From: Siderastrea siderea
Taxonomy: Eukaryota; Cnidaria; Anthozoa; Scleractinia; Rhizangiidae
Assembly: GCA_964030785.1 (NCBI GenBank)
Contig: OZ034968.1
Location: 24,573,186-24,637,185 of the forward strand
Length of the DNA stretch: 64,000 nucleotides
Reading direction: 5' to 3'
Positions 35,761 through 46,142 of the stretch are shown here, one piece after another. A program made the position numbers and the translations under genes. The notes under the pieces are model-generated. The model was not told the DNA's origin. It was given only the letters and a program-made list of their open reading frames with translations, and did no database searches. How positions within the stretch are numbered: position 1 is the stretch's first letter; the number at the start of each line of letters is the position of its first letter.

Positions 35761-36552
35761 GGCCAATACAGCAAGATGTTTAGTTCAGTTGTTGAATTTC
35801 TATAAATTATGGTGTTGATCATCACGTAACATTTTCTTAGCAGCTAGCATCACATTTCAGCTTGTATTTCTCAACGTAAGCTCAAGGTAATTTTTGTACT
35901 AAATCAAGCCCCTGTAAAGTCTCTTTCAAACGAGGACATTTGTCTTCTTACATGTCTAGCTTTTGTGATCTAGAGTCCATACTACAAATCATCGTTTACG
36001 GTGGCATCTACATTTTCGTAGCTTTCAAATGGCGTATCAGACTTTGAAAAAAGGGTTGGGAATACAAGGAGAAAAAGAATTTGAGAGGTTTACAGCACTG
36101 TGTAATTGCAAAGGCATTGTTTGTATCGTGTTACAAATCGATGTTCTTATGGGGGGGGGGGGGGGGCTGGCCTTCACGATGCCTCGTTGAGATAGTCCTG
36201 GAGCAAATGTCATTAATTTAAGTCCAGTGGGAATTTCAGGTGCAAGCAGTCCACCCATCTAAATATGTTAAGGAGACCCTAAATAACATAAAAAAATTTG
36301 TTGGCATTCTTGTAACCCGCACCGGGCCGTTTTACGGGGGGGTTTAAAAGACAACGCAAATTCTCAGCATGAAAACGAGGCTCTGACATTAAAGTGATTA
36401 TAACTTCCCACCATTTCAACGAAATTGCACAAAAATTGCAGTGATTATATTTTGTAATGAGATAAATAGTATTACGTCATAGCGGATTAACAGCCTGGTC
36501 ACGTGACGAAGCTAGCATAGGAACGAGGTTCAGGTAATAAAACGGCAATAAC
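35761..36552. repeat. 3' flank of the Ly6-like exon with one repeat copy
   Basis: No coding sequence. A G16 run lies at 36151-36166. Bases about 36240-36552 are a direct repeat of about 36965-37290 ('ggagaccctaaataacat' and following), with a third, inverted copy near 40230-40545. Confidence 0.6.
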
Positions 36553-37830
36553 TGTCCCGCGTGATGTTGACTGAATGCAAGCTTCTTTCGCGTTCTTATG
36601 AGGACCATGCTCATTTTTTATCTTCTTTGATTTCTCTGTAAACTATTCAAACATGTATGAAACGGTCAACCAATGGTTCCTTCGCAGAGGAGAAGGGAAA
36701 TATTTAATTCAACAGTTCCATCAAGTCGAGACATTTTAACCTACGCACCATTTGTAGTTGGCTTGCTACGCAGGCTAAGACTTCTAAACGGACAGGTTGG
36801 ATTTGAAGTTGTCATGGTTTTCTTCCTCTGTCTTGTCCGTTTTAAGCTTACCGCTAAAATTTTCCGCTTCTTTTCAGTCGGATGTGTTTCAGCAAAAGTC
36901 TGACTTCAGCTGAAAGCCAACTTCCTTTTAATACGGACCGTGCCTTGGCTCTTAGTCTGGGAGCAAGTGTAATCCCGTGGGAATTTCAGGCTGCAAGCAG
37001 TCCACTCATCTAAATATGTGAAGGAGACCCTAAATAACATGAAAAAATGTGTTGTCACTCCTGTAACCTGCACCAGGCCGTTTTACGGGTCTCAAAAAAT
37101 GACTCAATTTCTCAGCATTAAAACGAGGCTCTGACATTAAAGTGATTATAACTTCCCACCATTTCAACAAATTGCACAAAAATTGCAGAGATTATGTTTT
37201 GTAATGAGATAAATAGTATTATGTCATAGCAGATTAACAGCATGGTCACGTGACGAAGCTAGCATAGGAACGAGGCCCTGGTAATAAAACGACAATAACT
37301 GTCTTCCGTTTCAATGCAATTGCACGAACGTTGCAATGGCTGTATTTCTTGGTCCATTAAATGTCATCAGACACTTCTGGATCATTATAACATGATTACG
37401 TGGTACAGCTAGCGTAGAAACGAGGCTCTCATAATATACCGGTTAATCTTCCTTAATTTGCACAAAAACCACCCGAGAAATGGCGTTTGGGAAAGTCACA
37501 GGGATGGTATTTCACGAGCACCCTTAAAATTCTTACTGAGAGAAAACAGAGATGAAAATAAATCATAGTTAAAAAGGGTGATGGGCCTGTGCGGCTCCCA
37601 CCCGCGTGTTTTAGCCTTTTATAATGGCTTAAAAATTTAAGCCAGAAGTTGTAACTGCAACTTTGATTTGTGATCCTCTTTTTAGTGTCTAAAAGAGTAT
37701 TAACAGGCCTGCACTTGTGTTTTAGCCTTTCTAGAGCTAGTTTTGCTCTCACGAGTATATCTTTGAGGTAACGCCCTCTTTTACTATTACTCTTTTGTAC
37801 GATAATAGGGGGCGGTTCCTTGAAAATGTC
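36553..37830 (+). repeat. Fold-back 3, left arm
   Basis: Inverted copy of about 39580-40977. The outer end includes 'tcccgcgtgatgttgact', matched by 'cagtcaacatcacgcggga' ending near 40975. The arms are very similar in the outer 700 bp and diverge towards the centre, where both still share 'ggcttaaaaatttaagcc' and flanking bases (37620-37650 and 39690-39715). Confidence 0.75.
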
Positions 37831-39420
37831 GTTTAGCAAGGGTTGCTGTGTTATGAAATGCCAGATGTTCTGAGTATTGGTTTTAAGTTAGGCACTGCTG
37901 GGTGATATTGCGTTACAGAGGGCAAGATTTTATTTTTTTGTATTTGTTTTTGTCGGAGGGCTTGATTCCTGTCTTCAAAAGTAACTTCTGAGAGGGTCGT
38001 TTGAATAAAGTTTTCTGGGTATCCTCTCTCAAGAAGATGTGTTTTGAAGTTTGTGACGCTCTCTTCAAATAATGTTTTAGAAGAGTTAGTTCTGAGTAGT
38101 CTTAGAGCCTCTCCTTTGATGAAGCCTCTTTTTACTCCTGATGGATGGTAGGTTGAAAAATGGGTTTACTGAAATGTTTCAGGGGGCTTAAAATGGGTAT
38201 GTACATCTAGCACCGTTGTAAAAAGGAGTGTCCAAGAAGTTTGTTTCTGTTTCGGATACTTCAGCCCTAAACTTGATAGTTTGATGATGTTTGTTACCTT
38301 GTTCAAAGAACTGTGTGATCTCTTCTCTGGTTGCGTTCCAGAGGGAGAAGATGTCGTCAATGAACTGTTTCCAGACGAGCGGTTTTAAAGCGCTTTGGGT
38401 TTAAGATATCTGTTTCTACCTTGGCCATGAAAATATTGGCGAAAGCAACTGCCATTTTGGTGCCCATGGCAGTCCCATGTACTTGTAGGTAGTTTTTTCC
38501 ATTAAATTGGAAGGAGTTCTCTGCTAGGATAAGTTTAAGCGCTCTTTGCAGTAGTCGTGTAAGGATAGGAGGTTCGTTCCTGTGGAATGCTTCGTATGCG
38601 CGTGCGTTGCATACTATGTTTATTCCCTCCTCTTGTGGTATATTTGTATATAACGGCTCGTAAAGTTCATTGAAACAAGGATTGTGTTCCTTGTTACCTT
38701 CGCTTCCTCTAAGAAATTGATGAAGTGAGTCGTATCTTTCAGATATGACTCTTGCTGTTGTGCTATAGGCTGAAGGAGTTTATCGACGAGTGAGGATAGT
38801 CTCCCTGTTGGGCCGTCACACCCTGATATAATAGATCTCCCGACTGGGGTCGGTTTGTGTACCTTTGTTAGGGTGTTGAATATTGGAATACGGGGCGGTT
38901 GTGGTGTCTGACAAAGCCTTGTTTCGGCCATTTCATCTATATTTCATCTATATTTCGGCCATTTCATCTACATTTCATCAGGATAGAGGTCGCTAATAAG
39001 CTGTTGAACTCCTTGGATCGTTTCCTCTACCACAAGAGGTCTGTAGTGTTCCCTGTTATCTAGCTGGGTTTGACCTTCGTTAATTTTGTTGTCAATGTTT
39101 AGAACTACAGTTGTAGTTCCTTTGTCAGCTTTTTTAAGGTTAATGTTGGCGTCACGATTTAGGGCTTTAAGTGTCCCGTGTTCAGCGGGATTAAGATTAT
39201 CCTTTGGATTTTTGAGTTCTATTTCTGCAAGTTGAATTTTGACCTCTTCTAAGTAGCTTTTAAGGGCTACGGATGGTTGTACTGGTGGTTTTCATGTAGA
39301 TTTAACGTGGAAAGGATGAGGTTCTGTGTTTTCCCCGTGAATAATGTTTTGGAGATGTATTCTTCTCGCGAAATGATCGAAGTCACGCAAGAGTTGTTTT
39401 TTAATTTGCATCTCGTTTAA
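37490..39420 (-). pseudogene. Decayed Penelope-like reverse transcriptase
   Basis: Minus-strand fragments in several frames match Penelope-type reverse transcriptase in order. Bases 38931-38620 carry PRIPIFNTLTKVHKPTPVGR, SIISGCDGPTGRLSS and LVDKLLQPIAQQQ, the signature of this family, followed by a start of the catalytic region (ILVSMNFTSRY, where a VTSLY-like block is usual). Bases about 38360-38166 hold remnants of the finger/palm segments, and about 37830-37700 a piece with IIVQKSN and LKDILVRAKL, typical near the connection to the endonuclease. Multiple stops and shifts make it non-functional. It lies in the centre of fold-back 3 and its 3' part extends into the left arm. Confidence 0.7.
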
Positions 39421-39579
39421 TTTGTCACGGGTGTGGGAATGTATTTCAGCCCTTTCACCAGTGAGTTTATCTGGTCATATGAAAGCTTTTTATCCGAGAG
39501 ATTTTCGATGTGTTTTTTGTTTGCCTCTAAAGGTGTTTTTAATTTTTTGTGTTTGGTTTTTTGCGTTCTTTTTGCCTTT

Positions 39580-40977
39580 TCAAGGAACCGCTCCTAATAT
39601 CGTACAAAAGAGGGCGTTCCCTCAAAGATATATTTGTGAGAGCAACACTCTAGAAAGGTTAAAACGCGCGCAGAAACTGCAGTTACAACTTCTGGCTTAA
39701 ATTTTTAAGCCATTTTGAAAGGCTTAAACACGGTCGTGGGAGCCGCGCAGGCCTGTCACCCTTTTTATCTAAAATGGGGCCCAGGCTCTCTCCTACATTG
39801 TTAAGATAGGGTTCCTGATTGAAATCTTATGGTTATGCCACCTATTGTTCTTACGTCACACTAGTTTCTGTCGCGATTTTTGTAAAAAGAAACAGCAGAT
39901 ACGATGTTTTTTGTTAGGATAAATTAGTTGTCCAAAAACAATGAAAAATAATAATTAAAAATAACAATAGTAGTATTTTTGGATAGACATGCAAGAAACG
40001 TCATTGAGTAAAGGGATGGTGTCAGGTGACTAACCTCTGCAAAACATCCATGTAATTATTGTTGTAAAAAAGGTTTCTAGGCACTTCAATATGGGAGCCT
40101 CGTTTCCATGACAGCTTTGTCAAGTCAAGTGACCATGTCAATGATCCCAAAGAATCTGATGACATTTAATGGGCCAAGAAACACATCCATAGCAACGTTT
40201 GTGCAATTTCCTTGAAACGGAAGACAATTATTGTCGTTTTATTACCAGGGCCTCGTTCCTATGCTAGCTTCGTCACGTGACCATGCTGTTAATCTGCTAT
40301 GACATAATACTATTTATCTCATTACAAAACATAATCTCTGCAATTTTTGTGCAATTTGTTGAAATGGTGGGAAGTTATAATCACTTTAATGTCAGAGCCT
40401 CGTTTTAATGCTGAGAAATTGAGTCATTTTTTGAGACCCCGTAAAACGGCCTGGTGCAGGTTACAGGAGTGACAACACATTTTTTCATGTTATTTAGGGT
40501 CTCCTTCACATATTTAGATGAGTGGACTGCTTGCAGCCTGAAATTCCCACGGGATTACACTTGCTCCCAGACTAAGAGCCAAGGCACGGTCCGTATTAAA
40601 AGGAAGTTGGCTTTCAGCTGAAGTCAGACTTTTGCTGAAACACATCCGACTGAAAAGAAGCGGAAAATTTTAGCGGTAAGCTTAAAACGGACAAGACAGA
40701 GGAAGAAAGCCATGACAACTTCAAATCCAACCTGTCCGTTTAGAAGTCTTAGCCTGCGTAGCAAGCCAACTACAAATGGTGCGTAGGTTAAAATGTCTCG
40801 ACTTGATGGAACTGTTGAATTAAATTTTTCCCTTCTCCTCTGCGAAGGAACCATTGGTTGACCGTTTCATACATGTTTGAATAGTTTACGGAGAAATCAA
40901 AGAAGATAAAAAATGAGCATGGTCCTCATAAGAACGCGAAAGAAGCTTGCATCCAGTCAACATCACGCGGGATCACT
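39580..40977 (-). repeat. Fold-back 3, right arm
   Basis: Inverted copy of 36553-37830. Its inner portion (39580-39775) is an inverted copy of the Penelope 3' coding part at 37575-37830, so two Penelope ends face each other across the centre. Confidence 0.75.
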
Positions 40978-43848
40978 GTTTCAAGTTCAGTAGTTATTGA
41001 ATATCTTTTACCTTACCATTGATTATCATCGGTTGTCGGTTTCATCGATCGTTTATGCAGATTTCACATATTTGAGATTTTTATTTTTATTTTTGCACTA
41101 TTCCAAAAGGTTGCTACAGAAATTACAATACATTACAAAAGTAAGGGAAAAAAAATGAAACAACAAATTACATAAATCATGAAAGGTGAAATGTGCGCAG
41201 TGACCAAAGGAGCTTAGGCTTTCGAGTTGGTCACTGCCACGTACAACTAACTGCTGTCTATGCTGTAGACAAATATTGATCGGTAGGTCAGTGGGACCGT
41301 TTCAAAAGTTTATATTTGATATTCGACACTAATGAACTTTTACTTATGTGGTGGGGGGCGTTAATCTTCCGCGTGCAACCACGCGCGAACTTAACTCATA
41401 TTTGATCAGGTCAAAGACTGCTCCACGAAAGCACGCGGTAGAAACCTCGGGTACCAAGGTTTGTGAAATCATATCTTCATTGGGTTTAATTGACGCGCCG
41501 CCCAAGACTGACTTAGAGGATTCAATGCTTACATGTAATTATAAGTTTTAAATACATCCGGTATTCAGGGTATTGAATATTGTTTTTTGAGATCTGTTTA
41601 TCACCCCTTTATGCGAAATCATTTTTACTTCTCCATTTCAGAGCCTTGTTTTCAACAATACGATTTACTTACATCGCTCACCTCATGTCATTGGCCTTTC
41701 ATGATTTAACCAAGCAAACGTTACTGTCTCAAGCAAAAAAACCCCGGAAACCTTAAAAATTAAATTTGGAGTACCACAAGGGTCAGTCTTAGAGCCTCCC
41801 TTTATTCTTTTTTTATTTTAATATATATTTAATAATACCTTTTGTATGGCAGCATTTATCTCGTAGCAACCACCTTCTGTCTACGCTTTGCGTAATAAGC
41901 GGGCTCTCAGAAAAACTTCACTGGCTGAAATGAATTGAACATGGTCCGGTTGTATTCACTGTAATTTCCGGTTTGACAGGCCTGAGTTATATGTCCTGGT
42001 AAATTTAAGCAAAATTACCGAGCGGAAGAACATGACTTCAACATCAGGTTGCACCAACCATACTAAAATCCAAATGAAAGCTAATTAAGCTTTATCTATT
42101 TATACACGAAGGGTTCGGTTTAAGGTTTAGACTCTTAGCCTTTTAATAATACACTTATTTTTACCACAATGGCATCCCTTTCATCCTGGCATACGAAGCT
42201 TGAGCCCGCGGTGCTAGCAGCAGTGGAAACCGAGTTTTCCTACGTCATCATCCCTCGTCGTAACATTGGGTACATTGCGATATGGATTACATGATGTCAC
42301 TTGCTACTGGTAATTGTCCAGTTTTTCCAACTCGAGCCAGAGGGCAGGAAAGCAACGGGAGCGAGTTGCATAAAACTAAACGTCCGGCGAAACTTATAAC
42401 GCCAGACGTTCACTCTAGTCAAAGTCACTATTTTAACGTCCGTCATTAACTGTTACGTCCAGTGTTAGGTTTTTGCAATGATAGATAACTAACGAGGTGC
42501 ATAGCGGCGAGCTGGTTATAATTATTCGATATCCAGCAAGTCCGAGTAGAATAATTGCTTTATTAACGTCGACCACTAGAGCTGTTATAAAATCAAGACA
42601 GAAAGAAAAAAACGGGTAAGAGATAAAAAGGGGCAAGAATTGGTCACATGACCGAACGAAAAAGGCGCCAAATGTTTGCTAAGTGTGCAGCGTTTCTCTC
42701 CAAAGCTGAATGAATTAAAATGAAACTGCTCCGAACCAAAGTGAACGAAGTGGCACAAGTTTTGGGAAAAAATCTACTAATTTTTGGCTCTGAAAATGCG
42801 GTACGTGTTTGATTTTTCTTGAAACATTGTTATAATCATCGTTCAAAGTGGATTGAAGCTGTACGATTTCACCATATTAGCTGTAGGAGTTGAAACGGAG
42901 CAAGATTGTAATTTGTTCGCACAACGGCGTCATCATGTGCTTGTTTAGTCGAACTGAAGACAGAATTTTAACTTGAACAGGTTATCTCTATGCAGCTCAG
43001 AAACAGGATTACTGTAGTGAGAAACGTCAGAATTCACCTGTTGTCAGTTTAGGGTTGTGGACGGAATGGTAAAAACAACACTCAAACAACTGGGAAGCGA
43101 TTCAACTTCTTTTAGATAGCATCCGATTTGTATCAGAACATTTGAGAGCTACAACGAGTGCAGGTAAAACAGAGTCAACTTTGTGTGGTATAGCCAAAAA
43201 ATGTCGCCCTTCCTTCCTTCTTTCTTGGTAGTTTGTTCGGTTCTTGCTTAGATTGCTTCTTGATTTTCGTACTGACTCGCCATGAATGTGTGACAGTTTT
43301 TATTAAATGCTTCTCTTTCATTTTACTGTGTTTTATTTTATGTCTTGTCTTGATACTTCGGAGTAGAAAGCCTTCCTGACTGATCGAACCCACCGCTTGT
43401 AATTTTTTTTATGATCGACGTGACGATGAAAGAAATTATTAAGCTGAATTGTAAACACAACGCTAACTGCTTAAATTTCTATTTCTACACAGTTTCTTGT
43501 CGTATTAAGAAATTAGGCACTCTGGAACAGTTTTGATTTGTGTCTCAGTGACGCTGTTGGAATTTCTGCTTAATTTAAATTAGTTGCAAAGTGATTTTTC
43601 TCGTCCACTTTTCTCACCAGGTTGCTTGCTCATATTTAAAGATGAACACAACAAGGGAAAACATAAACGCAAAAACACAATGCGAACCGTTGAGGAAACA
43701 GTAAAGTTGAATTATTTTCCTTCAAAAATAAGACTTCAGCAAGATATTCACCGACAGCGCTTTTTGCAGCTTTCTTTGGAAAGTTTATTAACGTCAAGAA
43801 GAGTACTCGTGAAACTACAGTTGCTCTGTTAAAAAAACGAATGGACTC
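40978..43848. other. Unannotated stretch left of the viral element
   Basis: No gene supported. About 41700-41815 contains a reverse-transcriptase scrap (a frame reading FGVPQGSVL followed by PPFILF). About 42110-42200 resembles the dispersed repeat at 19590-19959. The bases just left of 43849 show no clear target duplication. Confidence 0.45.
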
Positions 43849-43865
43849 ACTACCTGATTGTGAGA

Positions 43866-43954
43866 GGTTTATTTAAGAATTTTAAAACTCCCACCAATAA
43901 CAAGCTCTTGCGTCGCATGTTATTGGTGGGAGTTTTAAAATTCTTAAATAAACC
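43866..43954. repeat. Terminal palindrome (hairpin-forming), left
   Basis: Bases 43866-43902 and 43918-43954 are perfect 37-bp inverted copies with a 15-base loop. Weaker pairing extends to 43849-43865 against 43955-43970, giving a palindrome of about 122 bp. The same structure lies at the right end, with small differences in the loop. Confidence 0.9.
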
Positions 43955-44040
43955 ACTGACAACAGGTAGTATTTGTTTGACGCTTTTATTACTACTCGTT
44001 TGATACCTTCTCGGAAAAAATATACCAATTGAACAAACGC

Positions 44041-44065
44041 AATATATTATGTATCTCCTTCCCCG
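44041..44065 (+). promoter_or_regulatory. AT-rich promoter-like box in the terminal repeat
   Basis: 'aatatattatgtatctcctt' lies directly before the ATG at 44066. Because it is inside the inverted repeat, an equivalent copy lies before the polymerase ATG at 60824. Similar TATA-like boxes lie 10-40 bases before most genes of the element. Promoter function is inference. Confidence 0.4.
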
Positions 44066-44449
44066 ATGGCTCAAAAAATGCAAAAAGCAATAATGGCAGA
44101 GCTTGTGTCTGCACATAACATAAACATTGAAGAGCTTTTGAAAGAACTTGATCCAGCAACGTTACAAGCTAAAATGGAGCAAGCAAAAGAAAGAGCGGAA
44201 GCGTTAAGGTTTCTTTGCATACATCTTATTAAATACCTTAAAGAAAACAATTTTTATGCGGATTTCATTACATTTTTCAATGAAATTCTTGAAAAAACAG
44301 ACTCTTTTTTGGGAGGGGAACAAATGTTTATGGATTTGCCAGAAGAGAAGCTGAATGACTTATGTGATCTTTTGGCAAACGAATTGCTTTGTTTTAACAA
44401 TAAAGGATTATTAAAAAAGCGAAAAAAAAATAATCTGACAATCAGGTAG
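44066..44449 (+). CDS. Unknown terminal protein 1 (helical)
   Basis: A 127-residue frame starting in the terminal repeat, so its first residues (MAQKMQKAIM) equal those of the polymerase gene at the other end. The body is predicted to be helical and rich in Glu/Lys/Leu, with the segment NINIEELLKELDPATLQA, which recurs almost unchanged at the start of the next gene. The last codons before the stop use a copy of the terminal motif 'acaatcaggtag'. No family is recognised. The shared promoter region suggests it is expressed together with, or in the same phase as, the polymerase. Confidence 0.6.
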   Translation: MAQKMQKAIMAELVSAHNINIEELLKELDPATLQAKMEQAKERAEALRFLCIHLIKYLKENNFYADFITFFNEILEKTDSFLGGEQMFMDLPEEKLNDLCDLLANELLCFNNKGLLKKRKKNNLTIR

Positions 44450-44457
44450 TATTCATT
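44435..44457 (+). repeat. Internal copy of the terminal motif
   Basis: 'ctgacaatcaggtagtattc' matches the outermost terminal sequence 'ctcacaatcaggtggtattt' (about 61027-61046) at most positions. It lies across the stop codon of the first gene, 386 bp from the terminal palindrome. Confidence 0.5.
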
Positions 44458-44553
44458 TAATTCTTGATATATTATTACTTAACCGAAACAAACCACCCAG
44501 CATAAAAAATTTTTAATTAAAGAATTACAGATCTTTGTTATATCAAAGTTATA

Positions 44554-44943
44554 ATGTCTTCACTTAATATAAACATTGAAGAGTTTTTGAAAGAACTTGA
44601 TCCAGCAAAGTTACAAGCAGAGGACGCTCCTGCTGTGCGAAAAACTATTCAGAACATAAGGCAACAAACAGCTAAATGGAAAGAGGTACACAATGAGTTA
44701 TTAAAACAACCTTTCTGTCATAACAGGCAGCAACTTGTGCGTATAATAATATGCTTAGATTATATAGACTGTCGCTGGGAAGGGCTTTGTTATCCCTGTT
44801 TTGAGCAAGGCATCAAACATAAACTGTTGTACACTCCTCCGATCGAGAATATACTTTTATTAAAGATTTGCTCTGATACTTACGATTGGCACAGCGCATA
44901 TAACGACTTTAAGGAATTGGTTGACCTCGGTGTGCTTTTTTGA
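44554..44943 (+). CDS. Unknown Cys-rich accessory protein A
   Basis: A 129-residue protein. The N-terminus (NINIEEFLKELDPAKLQA) is a paralogue of a segment in the preceding gene. The C-terminal half has LLKQPFCHNRQQLV, then spaced Cys residues ending in GLCYPCFEQ, and closely matches the next gene. The repeated Cys pattern (PFC, C, C, CYPC) could bind zinc, but no catalytic motif is visible. ATG at 44554 follows an AT-rich box. The three genes 44066-45395 look like a locally duplicated accessory cassette, possibly interacting with the host. Function unknown. Confidence 0.6.
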   Translation: MSSLNINIEEFLKELDPAKLQAEDAPAVRKTIQNIRQQTAKWKEVHNELLKQPFCHNRQQLVRIIICLDYIDCRWEGLCYPCFEQGIKHKLLYTPPIENILLLKICSDTYDWHSAYNDFKELVDLGVLF

Positions 44944-45035
44944 AGAGTACCAACCACCAATTTTTTTTTTTAAAACGAAACATAACCGAACACACATATA
45001 AAAATTGTAATAGATTAAATATTTGTGAGTCAAAG

Positions 45036-45395
45036 ATGGCTGCCGGATTCAACAATTGTCAGGTTATTGAAGCAATACAAAACCTACCACCAGAGTTACG
45101 TGAGATAATTTACAAACATTACCTCACCATAAAACTGAAAGAGCGAGAGGCTTTGGGTTGGAACCTGGCTCACGACGAGCTTTTAATTCAACCTTTCTGT
45201 CCTGAAAGGCAGCAGCTTGTCCATATTCTGGTGTGTGTAGCCTATATGCACTGTTGTCAGGGAGGGTGTTGTTACCCATGTTATAAACAAGAAGAAATCT
45301 TACATGAAATAACCATTTCTGTCCCCGATATAATTGATTTAATCCTAATTAAGTTTTGCACTGATATGTTTGAAGAAGATTATCATAATCATTAA
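45036..45395 (+). CDS. Unknown Cys-rich accessory protein B with F-box-like start
   Basis: A 119-residue protein; the ATG at 45036 is chosen because the frame upstream to 44940 is low-complexity. Residues about 16-30 (NLPPELREIIYKHYL) resemble an F-box, the segment by which proteins join SCF ubiquitin ligases. The middle (LLIQPFCPERQQLV ... CCYPCYKQ) is paralogous to protein A. An F-box-like start plus a Cys-rich tail would fit a protein that redirects host ubiquitination, but this is a guess from a short match. It ends two bases before the stop of the facing minus-strand gene. Confidence 0.55.
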   Translation: MAAGFNNCQVIEAIQNLPPELREIIYKHYLTIKLKEREALGWNLAHDELLIQPFCPERQQLVHILVCVAYMHCCQGGCCYPCYKQEEILHEITISVPDIIDLILIKFCTDMFEEDYHNH

Positions 45396-45396
45396 T

Positions 45397-45771
45397 TTAT
45401 TTTTTTAATCTATAAACAAAATATACACTTCCTTCATCAGACATTTCTACACCCATTTTTTTAACAAATCGATAAGGATAATATATAAGATCTTCAACAA
45501 GACGTTTTGGGGCCCATACACGAAAATCATCACTATCTTTTGTATTTAAAGTTAAAATAGCTGAATCCCCAAATTTACCTTTTCGGTGTGTAACGTTTTT
45601 TATTCTGTATATTCCATCAGAAATATCTCTCCATTTGAAAATTTCAACAATTTCAAAACATTCTTCTGTTGGCCATTCTTCTTTGTCAGAGAAATCTGGT
45701 ACATCAATTAATATATTATTTTTTGATGGGAAATCTTGTGAGATCGTGTGTTGATCTGTGTAGACATCCAT
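45397..45771 (-). CDS. Unknown conserved-looking protein, possibly OB-fold
   Basis: A 124-residue protein read from ATG at 45771. It has a strand-rich, acidic pattern with IFKWRDISDGIYRIKNV, LNTKDSDDFRVWAPKRL and a basic/aromatic end (VYFVYRLKK). The layout of a short leader followed by 'G-IY-I' and 'VWAPKRL' blocks reminds me of small Polinton proteins suspected to bind single-stranded DNA, but I cannot confirm this. It is convergent with protein B, their ends separated by one base. Confidence 0.5.
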   Translation of the reverse strand: MDVYTDQHTISQDFPSKNNILIDVPDFSDKEEWPTEECFEIVEIFKWRDISDGIYRIKNVTHRKGKFGDSAILTLNTKDSDDFRVWAPKRLVEDLIYYPYRFVKKMGVEMSDEGSVYFVYRLKK

Positions 45772-45940
45772 TGTGAGATACAATTGGTATACATTTGTTT
45801 GATAGCATGTACTTTTCTGCTCGACTTAAATTAAACCACCCAGCGCACAAAAAAGAACAGGACACAATGAATATACATATTTTAATAAGGCTTTTATTGA
45901 AAATATAAACAAACTAAAGTTATACAAAAATAGAAAGTTA
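45772..45940. other. Intergenic, upstream of the 45771 gene
   Basis: Contains 'ccaattgtatctcaca' (on the minus strand) before the ATG. It also has an 'aaaccacccagc' motif (about 45834) that also occurs at about 44488 upstream of protein A. Confidence 0.35.
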
Positions 45941-46142
45941 CAGCCTCTTGACAACGGCGGTCATAAAATGACCGCAGTTTCCAAGGAAATTCAGCCTCTT
46001 GACAACGGCGGTCATAAAATGACCGCGGTTTCCAAGGAAATAAGGCCTCTTGACAACGGCGGTCATGAAATGACCGCAGTTGCTAAGGAAATTCAGTCTC
46101 TTGACAACGGTGGTCATTAATGACCGCGGCTTCAAAGGAGAT
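45941..46142. repeat. Four 51-bp tandem units, each with a palindrome
   Basis: Units begin at 45941, 45992, 46043 and 46094. Each contains 'cctcttgacaacgg' (or cagtctcttg in the last) followed by a palindrome such as 'gcggtcataaaatgaccgc'. Loop bases vary between units while stems are kept, so the hairpin seems conserved. The array lies in the 1.2-kb gene-poor part of the element. A short frame through it is not considered a gene. Confidence 0.75.

Larger units (their letters stand above)
43849..44105 (+). repeat. Left terminal inverted repeat
   Basis: Inverted copy of 60785-61042 with only a few differences, including one base in an A run. It starts 'actacctgattgtgagagg', contains the terminal palindrome (43866-43954), a shared AT-rich promoter-like region and the first codons of the gene beginning at 44066, and ends at 'gagcttg'. 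Terminal inverted repeats of hundreds of bases are typical of Polintons. Confidence 0.9.

Noticed and set aside
16462..36166. Two runs of exactly 16 G (16462-16477 and 36151-36166) as related elements
   Set aside because: Flanking sequences differ; homopolymers of this length are easily miscounted.
45938..46135. 65-codon frame with four repeats of GHFMTAVVKRL
   Set aside because: It is a by-product of the 51-bp tandem repeats; the repeat length is a multiple of three, so any frame stays open.
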